From Desmodesmus armatus (lineage: Eukaryota; Chlorophyta; Chlorophyceae; Sphaeropleales; Scenedesmaceae): a stretch of 64,000 nucleotides of DNA. The notes under the pieces were generated by a model. The model was not told the origin of the DNA, did not search any database, and saw only the letters and a list, made by a program, of their open reading frames with translations. Location: contig VIIQ02000001.1 in NCBI GenBank assembly GCA_007449985.2, positions 124,001 to 188,000 of the forward strand. The letters run 5' to 3'. Shown here in pieces: positions 10,201-20,400 of the stretch (position 1 is its first letter; every line of letters begins with the position of its first letter). The position numbers were made by a program, and so were the translations under genes.

Positions 10201-12543
10201 TGTTGCCTTTGTCGTCGCGCATGCAAACACCTGCAGTCAGTTAGCCAACCATTCAGCCACCGCAACAGCCGCCCTACTCAGTCAATGCTTGCAGCTGTCA
10301 AAAGGGTTGGCCGATCGTACACATACGTAATTCCCTCCTACATTGATGCACCTCATTGACAGAGGACAAGCGACTGCCAAAACCCATTTTCTCCATCCTG
10401 TTTGTCCGTTGGCATCAGTTGTGTTTGCCACAGGCGGCCCCTCGGGGCAAGCACCCGACACGCCCCCGTGCGTGATTGGCTGCAACAAGCTACAGCACAT
10501 GCCATGGGCCAGTAGTGTACTACATATGTAGTACCTTCTGTGTCCACCTCGTGAAGCTTGTTTGTTGCACTCAGGAAGGTGGCAGTAGTGATGCCATACG
10601 CCTCTGCCCAGGTAGCAAATGCAGGGCCAACCTACAGCACAGAAGACGCGCCGGCATGCGTGCAGGCGCTTCCTAATTCTGGTTCAGACCCAGCAGATGA
10701 CTGTTGCATTTCTTATGGCAGGGCACTTAGCGGAACTTTGAGCACCTGCCAATGAGCATCTGCGCAACTGTGTCTGCTGCCCTCCATCAAGCTGCTGTCA
10801 GGGTGCTGACAAGGGCACCCTGTGATAGACTGAACCTGCTGCCGCTGTAGCTGCTGCTGCTGCTGCTGCCGCCGCTGCTGCTGCTGCTGCCGCCGCCGCT
10901 GCTGCCGCCGCTGTAGCTGCTGCTGCTGCTGCTGCCGCCGCTGCTGCTGCTGCCGCCGCCGCTGCTGCCGCCGCTGCTGCTGCTGCCGCCGCCGCTGCTG
11001 CCGCCGCTGCTGCTGCTGCCGCCGCCGCTGCTGCCGTCGCCGCTGCTGCTGCAATTGCTGTCTAGGTCGAGCAAGAAATGTACGGTGGATGGCCAAAACC
11101 ATGCAGTGGCCAGCATCTGAGTATCACTCAGCCTGTGTTCTCACCACTGTGTCATTATCAGGCAGAGCCCACGCGTCCGGGTAGATTGCCTTTCCCAGCG
11201 CTGCCATTACGAAGGCATTGGCAGCGTTGAACCTGCTGGTCTTGACAAGCAGCTGGTCAAAGCTGCACGGCAGCACAGACAGACACAAGGCATGTGGGTT
11301 GGTTGCGTTCAACAGCACCACTGTGTGAGCAGGACACCGCTGTTAGGCAACAGTGTGCTGGACCTTTTGGTATAGAGGTGTTAGGCGATCTCGTTTGTGT
11401 GAGACTTTGGCTCGGGCCCCCAGCAGTTGGGTTCGCCTGATTGCTGTGTGTGTGGCCAGCCGGTGGAATTACGCCCCCCCCTGGAAAACCAAAAAACAAA
11501 ACAGTGTGCTGGATGCCTTGGCGGCAGGGCAGCAGCTGAGAGGGGCAGCTCCTTTCAGCTGCTGCCATGTGGGTGGGGAAAGCCTGGCAGCCCAGCTGTA
11601 GGCCGTCCCCACGCACCTGCCTCAGAACATCCCCAGCCCAGCATGGCAGCTGTTTAGGGTTTAGGGGTTTAGGGTTGAGCCCCAGCCCAGTATGGCAGCT
11701 GCCTGCAGCGAGCTGTGAGGTACTCCAGTGAACTGTGGTGTTCAGTCACTGGCCAACACATGGCAAACCTATGTGCATGTCTCGGGACGCATACACGCTA
11801 CCTAAATAGCTAGGTTTCTTGAGACTGAGCGCAGTGACATGTGCACGGCACATCAGGGATGGAGACGTCACTCACGTGCAGACTGACTTGGCTTTGATGC
11901 CACAGGCCGCCTCTGGGTTACTGGCATTGTAGGGGGCGGCGATGCAGGTTCCATTGCAGCAAGTGAGTCTATTGTCGATGCCTGCATCAGCAGCAGGGTA
12001 AGGTGAAGGATTGGGCTTGACAGGGCTTGACAGGGCTTAGTACCCCCTTCACACACCCTTCACACAACCCTTCACACCCTGGGCGCCCAGGTGTGAAGGG
12101 TAGGGGCGTACGTGAAGGGGTCTGCCGGCGTAGTGGGTGCAGGTGAGTGTGGTGCTTGATCAGAAGCCACTAGCTGCCAGCCTCACGCTTTACACGCACA
12201 CACACTGCTCTGGCATACATTGACGTGCTTTGTGGCTGCAAGGGTGGTTGAATTGCTGCGTTCGTTATGCACTCTGATGTTCAGGTAGTTGTTGACGGCA
12301 GTGCTGCGGAGCACCGCAGGGTGCTGCCTTAGCCTGAGTGAAGTTCAGCATGTGCCTTTCAACAGACTCACATGTGTTGCCCCATGCCTGGCAGCAGATG
12401 GCACCTTCCCTATTGCCACATCTTCGCGGGTCTGCCTCTTGTTTGGCTGTGCAGGACGGTAGGGCTGACAGTAGTGCTAGGATGCAGAGCAGCTGCAGCA
12501 GCATCCTGCCAGTGCATTTGATCATAAGGCTTGATATGGTCAT
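7205..12543 (-). CDS. Secreted class 3 lipase (alpha/beta hydrolase)
   Basis: Predicted triacylglycerol lipase of the Lipase_3 family. The first exon encodes a signal peptide (RMLLQLLCILALLSALPSC) and a Cys-rich start. Exons that join in phase are 12543-12315, 11981-11876, 11262-11145, 10631-10535, 10230-10185, 9964-9868, 9462-about 9199, 9107-8974, 8386-8353, 8261-8225, 7959-7844, 7748-7703 and 7459-7205 (TAA). Motifs in order: AANAFVMAALGKAIY; FATWAEAYGIT; NIFVVFRGT (oxyanion segment) across exons 5/6; LHDGFTDAYYYV; VTGHSLGAALATL (nucleophile Ser); TMGSPRVGD; NDPVARVP (catalytic Asp region); YRHIGTPVDL (catalytic His). The C-terminus is a Ser/Ala stretch, then a hydrophobic tail ending AVGVVAAVAAILM, suggesting a GPI or membrane anchor. 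Uncertain: splicing inside 9199-9462, where GTGAGC and CTGCAG sites lie in an otherwise open stretch, and the join from 7703 to 7459, where phases disagree by one base. Confidence 0.88.
7990..8014. other. Two HSE-like palindromes in a lipase intron
   Basis: Seen: AGAACGTTCT occurs at 7990-7999 and 8005-8014. Each copy is a perfect palindrome and fits the heat-shock element unit nGAAnnTTCn. They sit inside an intron of the lipase gene, not in a promoter, so a regulatory role is speculative. Confidence 0.3.
8405..8493. repeat. Intronic foldback (32-bp arms, 25-base loop)
   Basis: Seen: left arm 8405-8436 and right arm 8462-8493 pair over 32 positions with about three mismatches. The loop contains TGGCTCAGTTGG, which matches the tRNA A-box consensus, but no B box follows. 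It lies in the lipase intron between the exons ending at 8974 and starting at 8386. It could be a foldback MITE or a small-RNA precursor. Confidence 0.7.
9551..9603 (-). pseudogene. Duplicate of the lipase LHDGF exon start
   Basis: Seen: the acceptor and first ~13 codons of the exon starting at 9462 are repeated 135 bp upstream in the transcript (exon start at 9597). The copy reads LHDGFTDAYYFVRKEC, whereas the main copy reads LHDGFTDAYYYVRN. Flanking intron sequence (around 9527-9556 and 9630-9661) is repeated too. The copy keeps its CTGCAG acceptor. It is either a decayed duplicate or an alternative exon. Confidence 0.75.
10841..11055. repeat. Compound CTG/CCG trinucleotide repeat
   Basis: Seen: a ~215-bp array mixing GCTGCTGCTGC and CCGCCGC blocks in a higher-order unit of about 33-36 bp. 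On the minus strand it reads as Ser/Gly or Gln/Arg in open frames. It lies in the lipase intron 11144-10632. Reading on from the upstream exon hits a stop within a few codons, so I call it intronic. Confidence 0.8.
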
Positions 12544-14407
12544 AGGTCCACGGGATAGCAGTAAAGTAAGTAACGTTTTTGTGCTGTTCTTGTAGGAATC
12601 AGTTGGTATGATGTGTTGATGGATCTACTGCTGTTGAGGTGTGTCACTAGCTGACAGTACTTCCCTACAGTAGTAGCGGTGACTATTCCCGAAAACGAGC
12701 TAGCAACCACGCACTAAGAAGAGAGTTTCCAGCGCTTATGAGGCGTAGATAAGGCGCGACTCAAGGATTGGCACATACAGTAACGCCGCAACCGCCGGTT
12801 ACACATATTCAAAAAGCAACCAGTGAAGCCGCATAGAATGCATAATTAGCAGTGCTGCGGTGAAACACAAAGGCACTGCTTGTGGGAAGTCAACGGCGGC
12901 AGGCAGCTCTGGCATGTCATTTCTTGAGGTGCTTACTAAGTGCTACCCTGGTCAGAGTATTGATGTCCCTGGTGCTCACGATGATCAGCATTGTTGGCTG
13001 GGTATCGACGGGGATCTGATGCAGCCACTAGCAGTGGGGTAGGACCAGGACGCGTGTGCGTCCATGGAAGGTACAGGAACGCCCCCCCTGGTCAGACCAA
13101 ATGCACTCTGTAATTCACTCTGTGCCTGTGCCGGTTGTGGTGGTGCTGCCAGCTTGTGCGGCCGGCCTAGTTATCGACATGACCTAGTGATGATCGCTAC
13201 AGGTCGCTGAGGCCAGGCTCCCCTTGTCTGCAGACGTACAAGCAGGCCACCTGCATGTGCCAGCTGGGGGTGCATGTATATGCAGACCTTGAAGCCTTCA
13301 AGCCTTCGTACGGTATGCAAACGCCGATGCTGTGTGTCCCATAGTGAAGGGTGGCCCCAGAGGTGTGGGGTGATGCTCTGTTACAAGCAGCGTGGAAGCT
13401 TGTTGCGCACCCGACCAGGGTTGGCGCAGCGCCCACCGCCAAATGACACGCGGTGACCCTGAATGGCCACCGCAAGGTTCAGCATGTGCTCTCTGAGTGC
13501 CCAATGCGATGTTTTGTCGAAACAAACGTTCCTGACAGGCCCCTCAAACACAGCAGCGTTTGGAACAGACCTCAGGCGAGAGCCCCCACTCATGAGTCCT
13601 GTGGGCCTGGTCATTCCCGTGTTGCATTCCTACTGTCTATTGGTGCTGGTGATTGCGCGGTCAGGTGCAGCAAGTGACCTGCGCCACAAGCAAGACTGTC
13701 AGTGGTTGCAGTCCAGGTTTCAGCGTCGCTTAGAGCATCTGGGTCAGTGACCACCTTGATGTACTGATGGCCATTTGCCAAGCATTGCCGCGCTCACAGA
13801 AAGCTAAACTTGAGCGCAACAAACAGGCCGTTCCTCCTGAGGGGGAAGGAGAGATGCAGTTGGGGTGCATGGTCCTTCTTTCGTTGGCACCCCGCCTTTT
13901 CTGCTGCGCAGTCAGTGACACTCAGCGACATGCATCACCCTGGCTGACATGGACTCATGGCTGATGATCCATACCCAGGGATGACATCCGCTGATACCGC
14001 TGCAGGTGTTGCCCTCCATTGGCACGGTTGATTCGAATGTATTGTTAGCATGAGCACATGTCAGCAGCTGCTGTGATTATAAATGTCTGCACTTGGAGCT
14101 GCCACTCTGCAGCACCACCAGCTGGTACAGTACCATTATGCAATCCTGCTTTTGTCATCAGCTGGTGCACGACGGGTGTAAACCCAAGCTTTGTACACGC
14201 GCGTAGTTTGGTATTGTAATCCTGCAAAGGAACCGACAAACTACGGACCTTCTCAGTGAAGTTCACAAGCAGTGACGCTGGGTGGGTGGCCGTTTGTGGG
14301 GCCTACAGCAAGCACAGCAAGGCTCGAGTCCCCAACAGTGTTTTTCCAACCTGTCCGTGTACATTCTCAAACGCGTATGCTTCAATGAAACAACAGCGGA
14401 AGCCTGC
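12544..14407. other. Divergent intergenic region; possible unrecognised minus-strand exons
   Basis: This region separates the lipase (-) from the GCC2/GCC3 gene (+) and should hold both promoters. Minus-strand stretches look mildly coding: 14240-14154 (CTTTGCAG acceptor, then DYNTKLRACTKLGFTP, then a GTACTG donor) and about 13609-13440 (GSRLRSVPNAAVFEGPVRN). I cannot connect them into a gene or name a family. No TATA-like element stands out. Confidence 0.25.
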
Positions 14408-17400
14408 ATGAGCTTCCTCGCCTGTCTGTACTTGGCGGTGCTGGTCTGCACCGCACACGGAGCTCTTTCTGGACCTCCAAGTAAGCGTCTGCAGCTGTCA
14501 GCGGGCCGGCGCACACATCATGCAGCCACCGAGCTGCAATTTTACACAACATTATGCAGCATACGCCATGGTGTAAACTGCTCCTTTCAAACAGTCTACG
14601 TAGTGATTGGAAGAGACTTCGCAGGATGCCGTGGAGGTTGGGCACGTGTGAGCGGTCCCTCTGGCCGGGCTTCCATGCGATCACAAACACCAACTTGCGA
14701 TCCGTGCTGGCTGCTGCAACAGAGATTGAAACTCAACTCTTGCATGATGCATTCCGTGTTGTGGTGCCGGGTCACCGCAACTCCCCGCACTGAGTCAGAC
14801 AGCAGCAGTAGCTGCAGCAGGACCTCACATCCTGTCATGGTGGGCGCAGGACCTTATGTTATGTCTTTGCTGTCTTGCCTGACGCTGCTGCAGGACGCCT
14901 GGCAGCCGATGTGGCAGATGGCGTGTCAGATGCAGTTGTCAGGGCAACAGACCTGTCTCAAGGTGGAGCTCAGGAGTGCCCAGCAGGCTGTGAAGCTGAT
15001 TACTGCGCATATGTGGCTACTCAGGGCGGCTACTACTGCCAAAAATGCATGAACAACTTGCTGGTGCGGAGGAGTGATGGCCTGTGTGGTGAGTGTGGGC
15101 AGTTGCAACCATAGGGGTGGGCCCTGGGCGGGGCGGGGATTGGGGCCGTCTGCAGCATAGGGTCTCAACGGCAAGCTTACTGCTGCCTATGATGGCAGCT
15201 GACAGACAGACAGGCAGGCAGGCAGGCAGGAAGGCAGCAAGCAGGCAAGCAGGCATGGAGGCAGGCAGGCAGGCCAGCAGGCAGGCAGGCACGGGGGCAG
15301 GCAGGCAGGCCCCTTCAGAGCAGGAGCGAGTGAGCAGCAATGAGAAGAGGGACGCACAGGAGCCTGGCTGTTGAAACCAGCACTCTCCGCTGGGTGCCCG
15401 CACCGCAGCGCTGCTCGCAGCTGGGCTTTGCAGGCTTACAACTGTGTAGCTGCTGTAAAAACTGCAGCAGTGGTGGGCACCCTGCAGCAGCTCATGTAGT
15501 CTTGGCCCCAGCAACAGCGCACCACCAGCAGCAGCAGCACCAGCACCAGTTGTATGAAGCAGTGTTCAGCAGCCGCAGCGGTGGCGCAGGCAGCGCAGTA
15601 GCTGCGGCTTTGCGGCTGCAGCTTGAGTACTTGGGCTGGGTGCAGACCGTGCAGCTGCCTGTCAAACTCAGTGACGCCTTAGTGCCTGCAGTATTTGCTC
15701 CCATCCAAGCAGCAGTAGCGGCAACAGCGCAGCTACGGCACTGACGTTGACAGCAGCGTCGGCGGCGGGTGCTGCTGCTGCTGCTGCTGCTGCTGGGCTT
15801 TGCCACTTCAGCTGCTGCAAAGAGCAGATATATATATCTCTGCAGCAGCTGAAGTGGCAAAGGCCAGCAGCAGCAGCAGCGAAGGAGGTGGCATGGACAG
15901 CAGCCACGGTACTGCTTCTGCAGCATCTGCCCTCTCCAGCAGCACTTGCCTCTTCTGCTGCTGCAGAAGCGGCAAAGGCCAGCACCAGCAGCAGCAGCAG
16001 CAGCCACGCTGGCGTTGGCACCAGCGGGGGGTGGCGCTTTCGCGCATCAGCAGCAACGGGCGGCTTTGGCAATGGCGGCGAACACCAGCAACTCTGGCAG
16101 CAGCAGTGGCTGTGTGTGCAGTAGCAATGGCGGTGCCGGCAATAGCAGCGTCTGTGCCGGCAGCAGCAGGGCGGTATCGGCAGTAGCAGCGGTAGTGCCG
16201 GCAGTAGCAGTGGTGCCAGAGGACAGCCTCAGCAGGTCTAGAAAGATCAGCAGGCTAGCCCACGGTTTGACCATACCCACACTGCCTGTGACCTTATGTA
16301 CGTTGCCTGCTGCTGTATTGGCAGGTTGTGCTGCTGGCAAGTACTCGCCCAATGGCGCCGCTACCTGCATCGACTGCCCGTTGGGATTTTGGTGTTCTGG
16401 CGGGGCGTACACACAGACAGACTACCCTAGGGCAGTCAGATGTCCCAGCAACATGACCACAAGGGGCATGCGGTCGACTGGCTCCAGTTCTTGCTGTGAG
16501 TGCAGCAGCTGGCTACAGACCATGGCAGCGACAGCATCTTTCAGGCTGGCAGGCAGGCAGATGGGTTGGGTTTTTGTGGATAGCAGCATGTAATGTGGGT
16601 GGTGGGGCATATGCAGCCGATGATGCTGTGGTGAATCTTCTGCACCAGCGCGCGCATCTCTGCAGCGCAGCAGCAGCAGTGTGACAAAACTCTGGGCTGA
16701 TGCCTCTCTGTTGTGTTGGTGCCGATGTTATGTCCCGCAGTAAACCTCCCAGGGTTCTCCTACTACAATTTGAACAACCTTCTCCTGGCTCTGCCGTGGT
16801 GAGTAATTCGCTTTTGTGTAACTTGATTTGATTTACATTTATGTACTTTGATTTGATTTGTTGAGTCTGCGCCAGTGGTGTGCAGAGAGCATTCGTGCAT
16901 TTGGGCTCAGCTAGTTTAGGGTTAAGGTTTCCTAAACCCTAAACCCTAGAGTAAGAGTCCAGAAGTGTCCAACAGTACTGCGTGGCAATTCTAGTGCTGT
17001 CAAGGCCAGACCCCCGGGGCTGAGGCCTGCAGCAGTTCGTGTTAGCTGCTTGCATGTCGTCCGGCAACAGCTACGGCATTTGCGCCATTTCCACTTCATG
17101 CAACAGCACCCCCCTTACCAAGGTGCATGTCCTCCACTCCATGTTCCTAGGCACACCCTGTGACCACGGCACAATCTGCCAGCATGGCTGCCCCTCCCTG
17201 CTCAAACCCATCCTATCGCTTACTGGTGCTTGGCGTTTGCTGCGTTTATTGACTGCCCTGCAGTCCGGTCAACACATACAGTCCAGGGCTGCGCAAGCAG
17301 CGGGCGTGTGTGCCGTGCCCATCCGGTTTTTCCACAATGGACAAAGTGCGGCAAAGCCGAGTCGACTCGTGCGGTGAGTAGGATGTCCACTGCGCACATG

Positions 17401-20400
17401 AGTGATACACACTAACAACTGCATGGCGCCCTTTGCTTGTTTCTTGGAGTGTATGTGTGGCCTCGCCCATGTGCTTTCTGACTCAACTCAACTCAGTGAG
17501 TTGATGTGTGTGTTACTACTGTATTATCAGCAGTGTCACAGTCAACAGAACACAGACTGCCACCCACTTCAGTTACGCCGCTTGTGTGCTGTTTTCACCT
17601 AAGCCAGTTTGTGCTGCTCTGATTGCAACTCTGCCATCCCTGCAGTGGTGCCTCCTGGCTACTACCTGAAGACTCCAGGCCAAGCAGCTCCCTGCCCCGT
17701 GGGAGAGTACAAGGCAGGGATTGGGCCAGATGGATCCTGCACCAAGTGTGCCTTTGGGGTGACCACGCTGAGCTCGGCCTCTACCTCCAACTCAAGCTGT
17801 TCACGTGAGTTTTGTAGTGAACTTTGAGGTACTAGTTTGCCTTCGGTGCAGCAGCTGCGGTTTAGTGCAGGACAGTACTGTACATTACAGTACAGTACAG
17901 TACAGCATGCTGAGCTCGGCTTCGACCTCCAACTCAAGCTGTTCACGTGAGTACTTATCTGCCTTTGGTGCAGCAGCTGCGGGTTAGTGCAGAGCAGTAC
18001 AGTACAGTACGATGCAGTACACTGCAGTGCAGTGCAGTACAGTGCAGATTTTGAGAGCCAGGGCCCCATCCTCAGGACTGGCCAGCGTTGCAGCAATACG
18101 CACTGTTAAAACAGCAAGGTCCTGGCAGCTGCTGCCAAGCACATGCTCACCCAACACCTGGTGAACCCGGCCCGGCCAATGGAGCAAATATATGCTCAGT
18201 CGCCAGCTCAGCACATAAACCCACCTGCTTGACAACCCCTCCCACAATGCATTCCTCATGTGGTGCTGCCGGTGCTGCTATGCTGTCCCTCCACCCTGCC
18301 CTCTTCCCGCAGTTGTGCTGGCTGGTTGGTATGCCCGTAGCATGAGCGGCAGCATCATCACAAGCACGGCACCCTGCCCCCAAGGGTACTACTGCCCGGG
18401 TGGCAGTGTGGTGAGGCCCTTCGACCCCTCCAACCCTGCAGCTTTGCTGGCCAGCGAGTCCAGCATAAAGCGGTGTCCCCAGGGGACTTGGACCTATGAA
18501 TTGGCAGCATCTGTGGTGATTGAATGCTGTGAGTGTGGCGGTTGGTACTGAAGCAAAATGGAATGCATGGGTGGGCTGATAGAGTGCATGACATGTAAAA
18601 TCAGCTGATTGCCTGGCCTGGTGTGTACTCGATGTGTGGCCGGGGCATGCTGTGTTTGCGTTGTGCTGAAAACAACTGCTTGAAGGTCTTGCTGCATGCA
18701 ATCCAGGCTGAGTTTGTGTTTTGCTGTGCATGGCAGCCCCTTTGCCAGTGGATGTACAAACAAGAATACGCTGAGTGTATGCTTGCTGTGCATGTCATTT
18801 TTGCAGTGACGCCACCAGGGTACAAGACTGTCAACGGCACCACAGTGCCATGCGAAGCTGGGTCCTACCGTAGCGGCTGGGCACCTGGGGAGCTTGCCAC
18901 TAGCTGCATCAGCTGCGGCACCGGCGTCTTTGCAGACAAGACCGATCGCATTATCCAGTATGACATCATGACGGGAGTCATGGACTACACTCCAGTGACT
19001 ACGACGCCAGACGACTGCTGTGAGTGCGGTTTGAATTTTGAATTTTGCGTAGCAGGGTTTGGCGTTCGGGGTTTTAGCAGGATTGGTGACTGAACCCCTT
19101 GGCGTGTTTGTCCAATGCAGCTCTGTGTATCATCAAGGCTGTTTGTCTCCGAGAGTGTGTGCGCCTGATGCCACAGTTTAGACCCCCAGCCTTCCTTCGC
19201 TGTGCTGTGCCGTGCTGTGTCCTGTGTCGTGCTGTGCTGTACCTTCCGTGCTGACACAAGCTCCCTGCTGTTTGTGCACTCCATGCAGATATCCGCCCTG
19301 GGCAGGGTTTGTACTACGAAACGCTCTCTCAATCCTGGAGGGTGAAGAACTGCAACAGCAACTCGTACGGTGTGGAAAAGGTCACCTACGGACTCACTCC
19401 GTTCCCTTGCAGGCCCTGTCCAACCAACATGCTCGCCAGCACAAACAGGACAGCGTTCCCCAACTCATGGTCTCACTTTGTGAGCGATCCTGCTACAGGT
19501 TCTGAGGGATTCATCAGCCCAATGGCATGTGTCAACCAGGCCGGTGAGTGTATGGGTCTGGGGTTCTGACTAGGGTTCAGGGTTTAGGAACGTAACTGTA
19601 AACCCTTCAACCACAAACCCCAAGTCACTGACGTTGACTGCCTATTGCACCTTGAGGATCCTGAGTAGACCAACAGTGACAGCCAGGTGTCCGGGATCAT
19701 GCAGACCCACCATTTTGCACGCCGTCTCTACCCATGAACCTTGCTGGGGGAAGACCAAAAGCGGCAAACAGGGGTTCTAATACTGCATGCTAACTGTGTG
19801 CGTGCCGTATCTGCCCGTGCTGCAGGATTTGGTTACAGCGGGCGCATCTCGCAGCCCTGTGACCGAGGAAGCTGGAACTCTGCTGACACCTACGCCACAT
19901 GCAGGCCATGCGGGTATGGCCTGACCACAGCGGCGGTGGGGTCTGGCAGGAGTCAGGCAGACTGCGGCTTGGCTGCAGGCTTTGGCTTCACTGGGGGAAA
20001 GGTCGGCCCCTGTCCTGCTGGTGAGTGTGTGAAGTGCACTCGGGGCTGGCTTCAGCAAATATCAGCATTACATGCGCGACCAGCAGGATCTTGGATTGGG
20101 CGATCCTCAATGTTTACCCCATCGAGAGCATATACTGTCCCCTCTGCATTTCAAGTTGTCTAGGCAAACGCAGTCTGTCATGTACGGCATGTGATGGGCA
20201 GTGGTACTGTGTGCTGCATGGACCCCGCAAGCCCCATTGTTACACAACCCTAACTCAACCATGCTGCTGTTGGCGATGCAGGGACGTACAACAACAGGAC
20301 ATTCACGCCTGGCAGTACGGCTGCGTGCACTCCTTGCCCAACTGGGACCACCACGGCCTCTGAGGGCGCAGACAGTGTGTCGCAATGCAACTGTGAGTGG

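Noticed and set aside
10282..10500. Possible extra lipase exon (GACPEGPPVANTTDANG)
   Set aside because: The flanking exons 10631-10535 and 10230-10185 join directly in phase across the expected HEVDTEG...FRGT region, so no exon is needed here.
10713..11116. Gln/Arg and Ser/Gly repeat proteins on the minus strand
   Set aside because: Translation of a CTG/CCG microsatellite in a lipase intron; not in frame with the flanking exon.
15194..15305. CRISPR-like short repeats
   Set aside because: Tandem tetranucleotide units without spacers in a eukaryotic intron.
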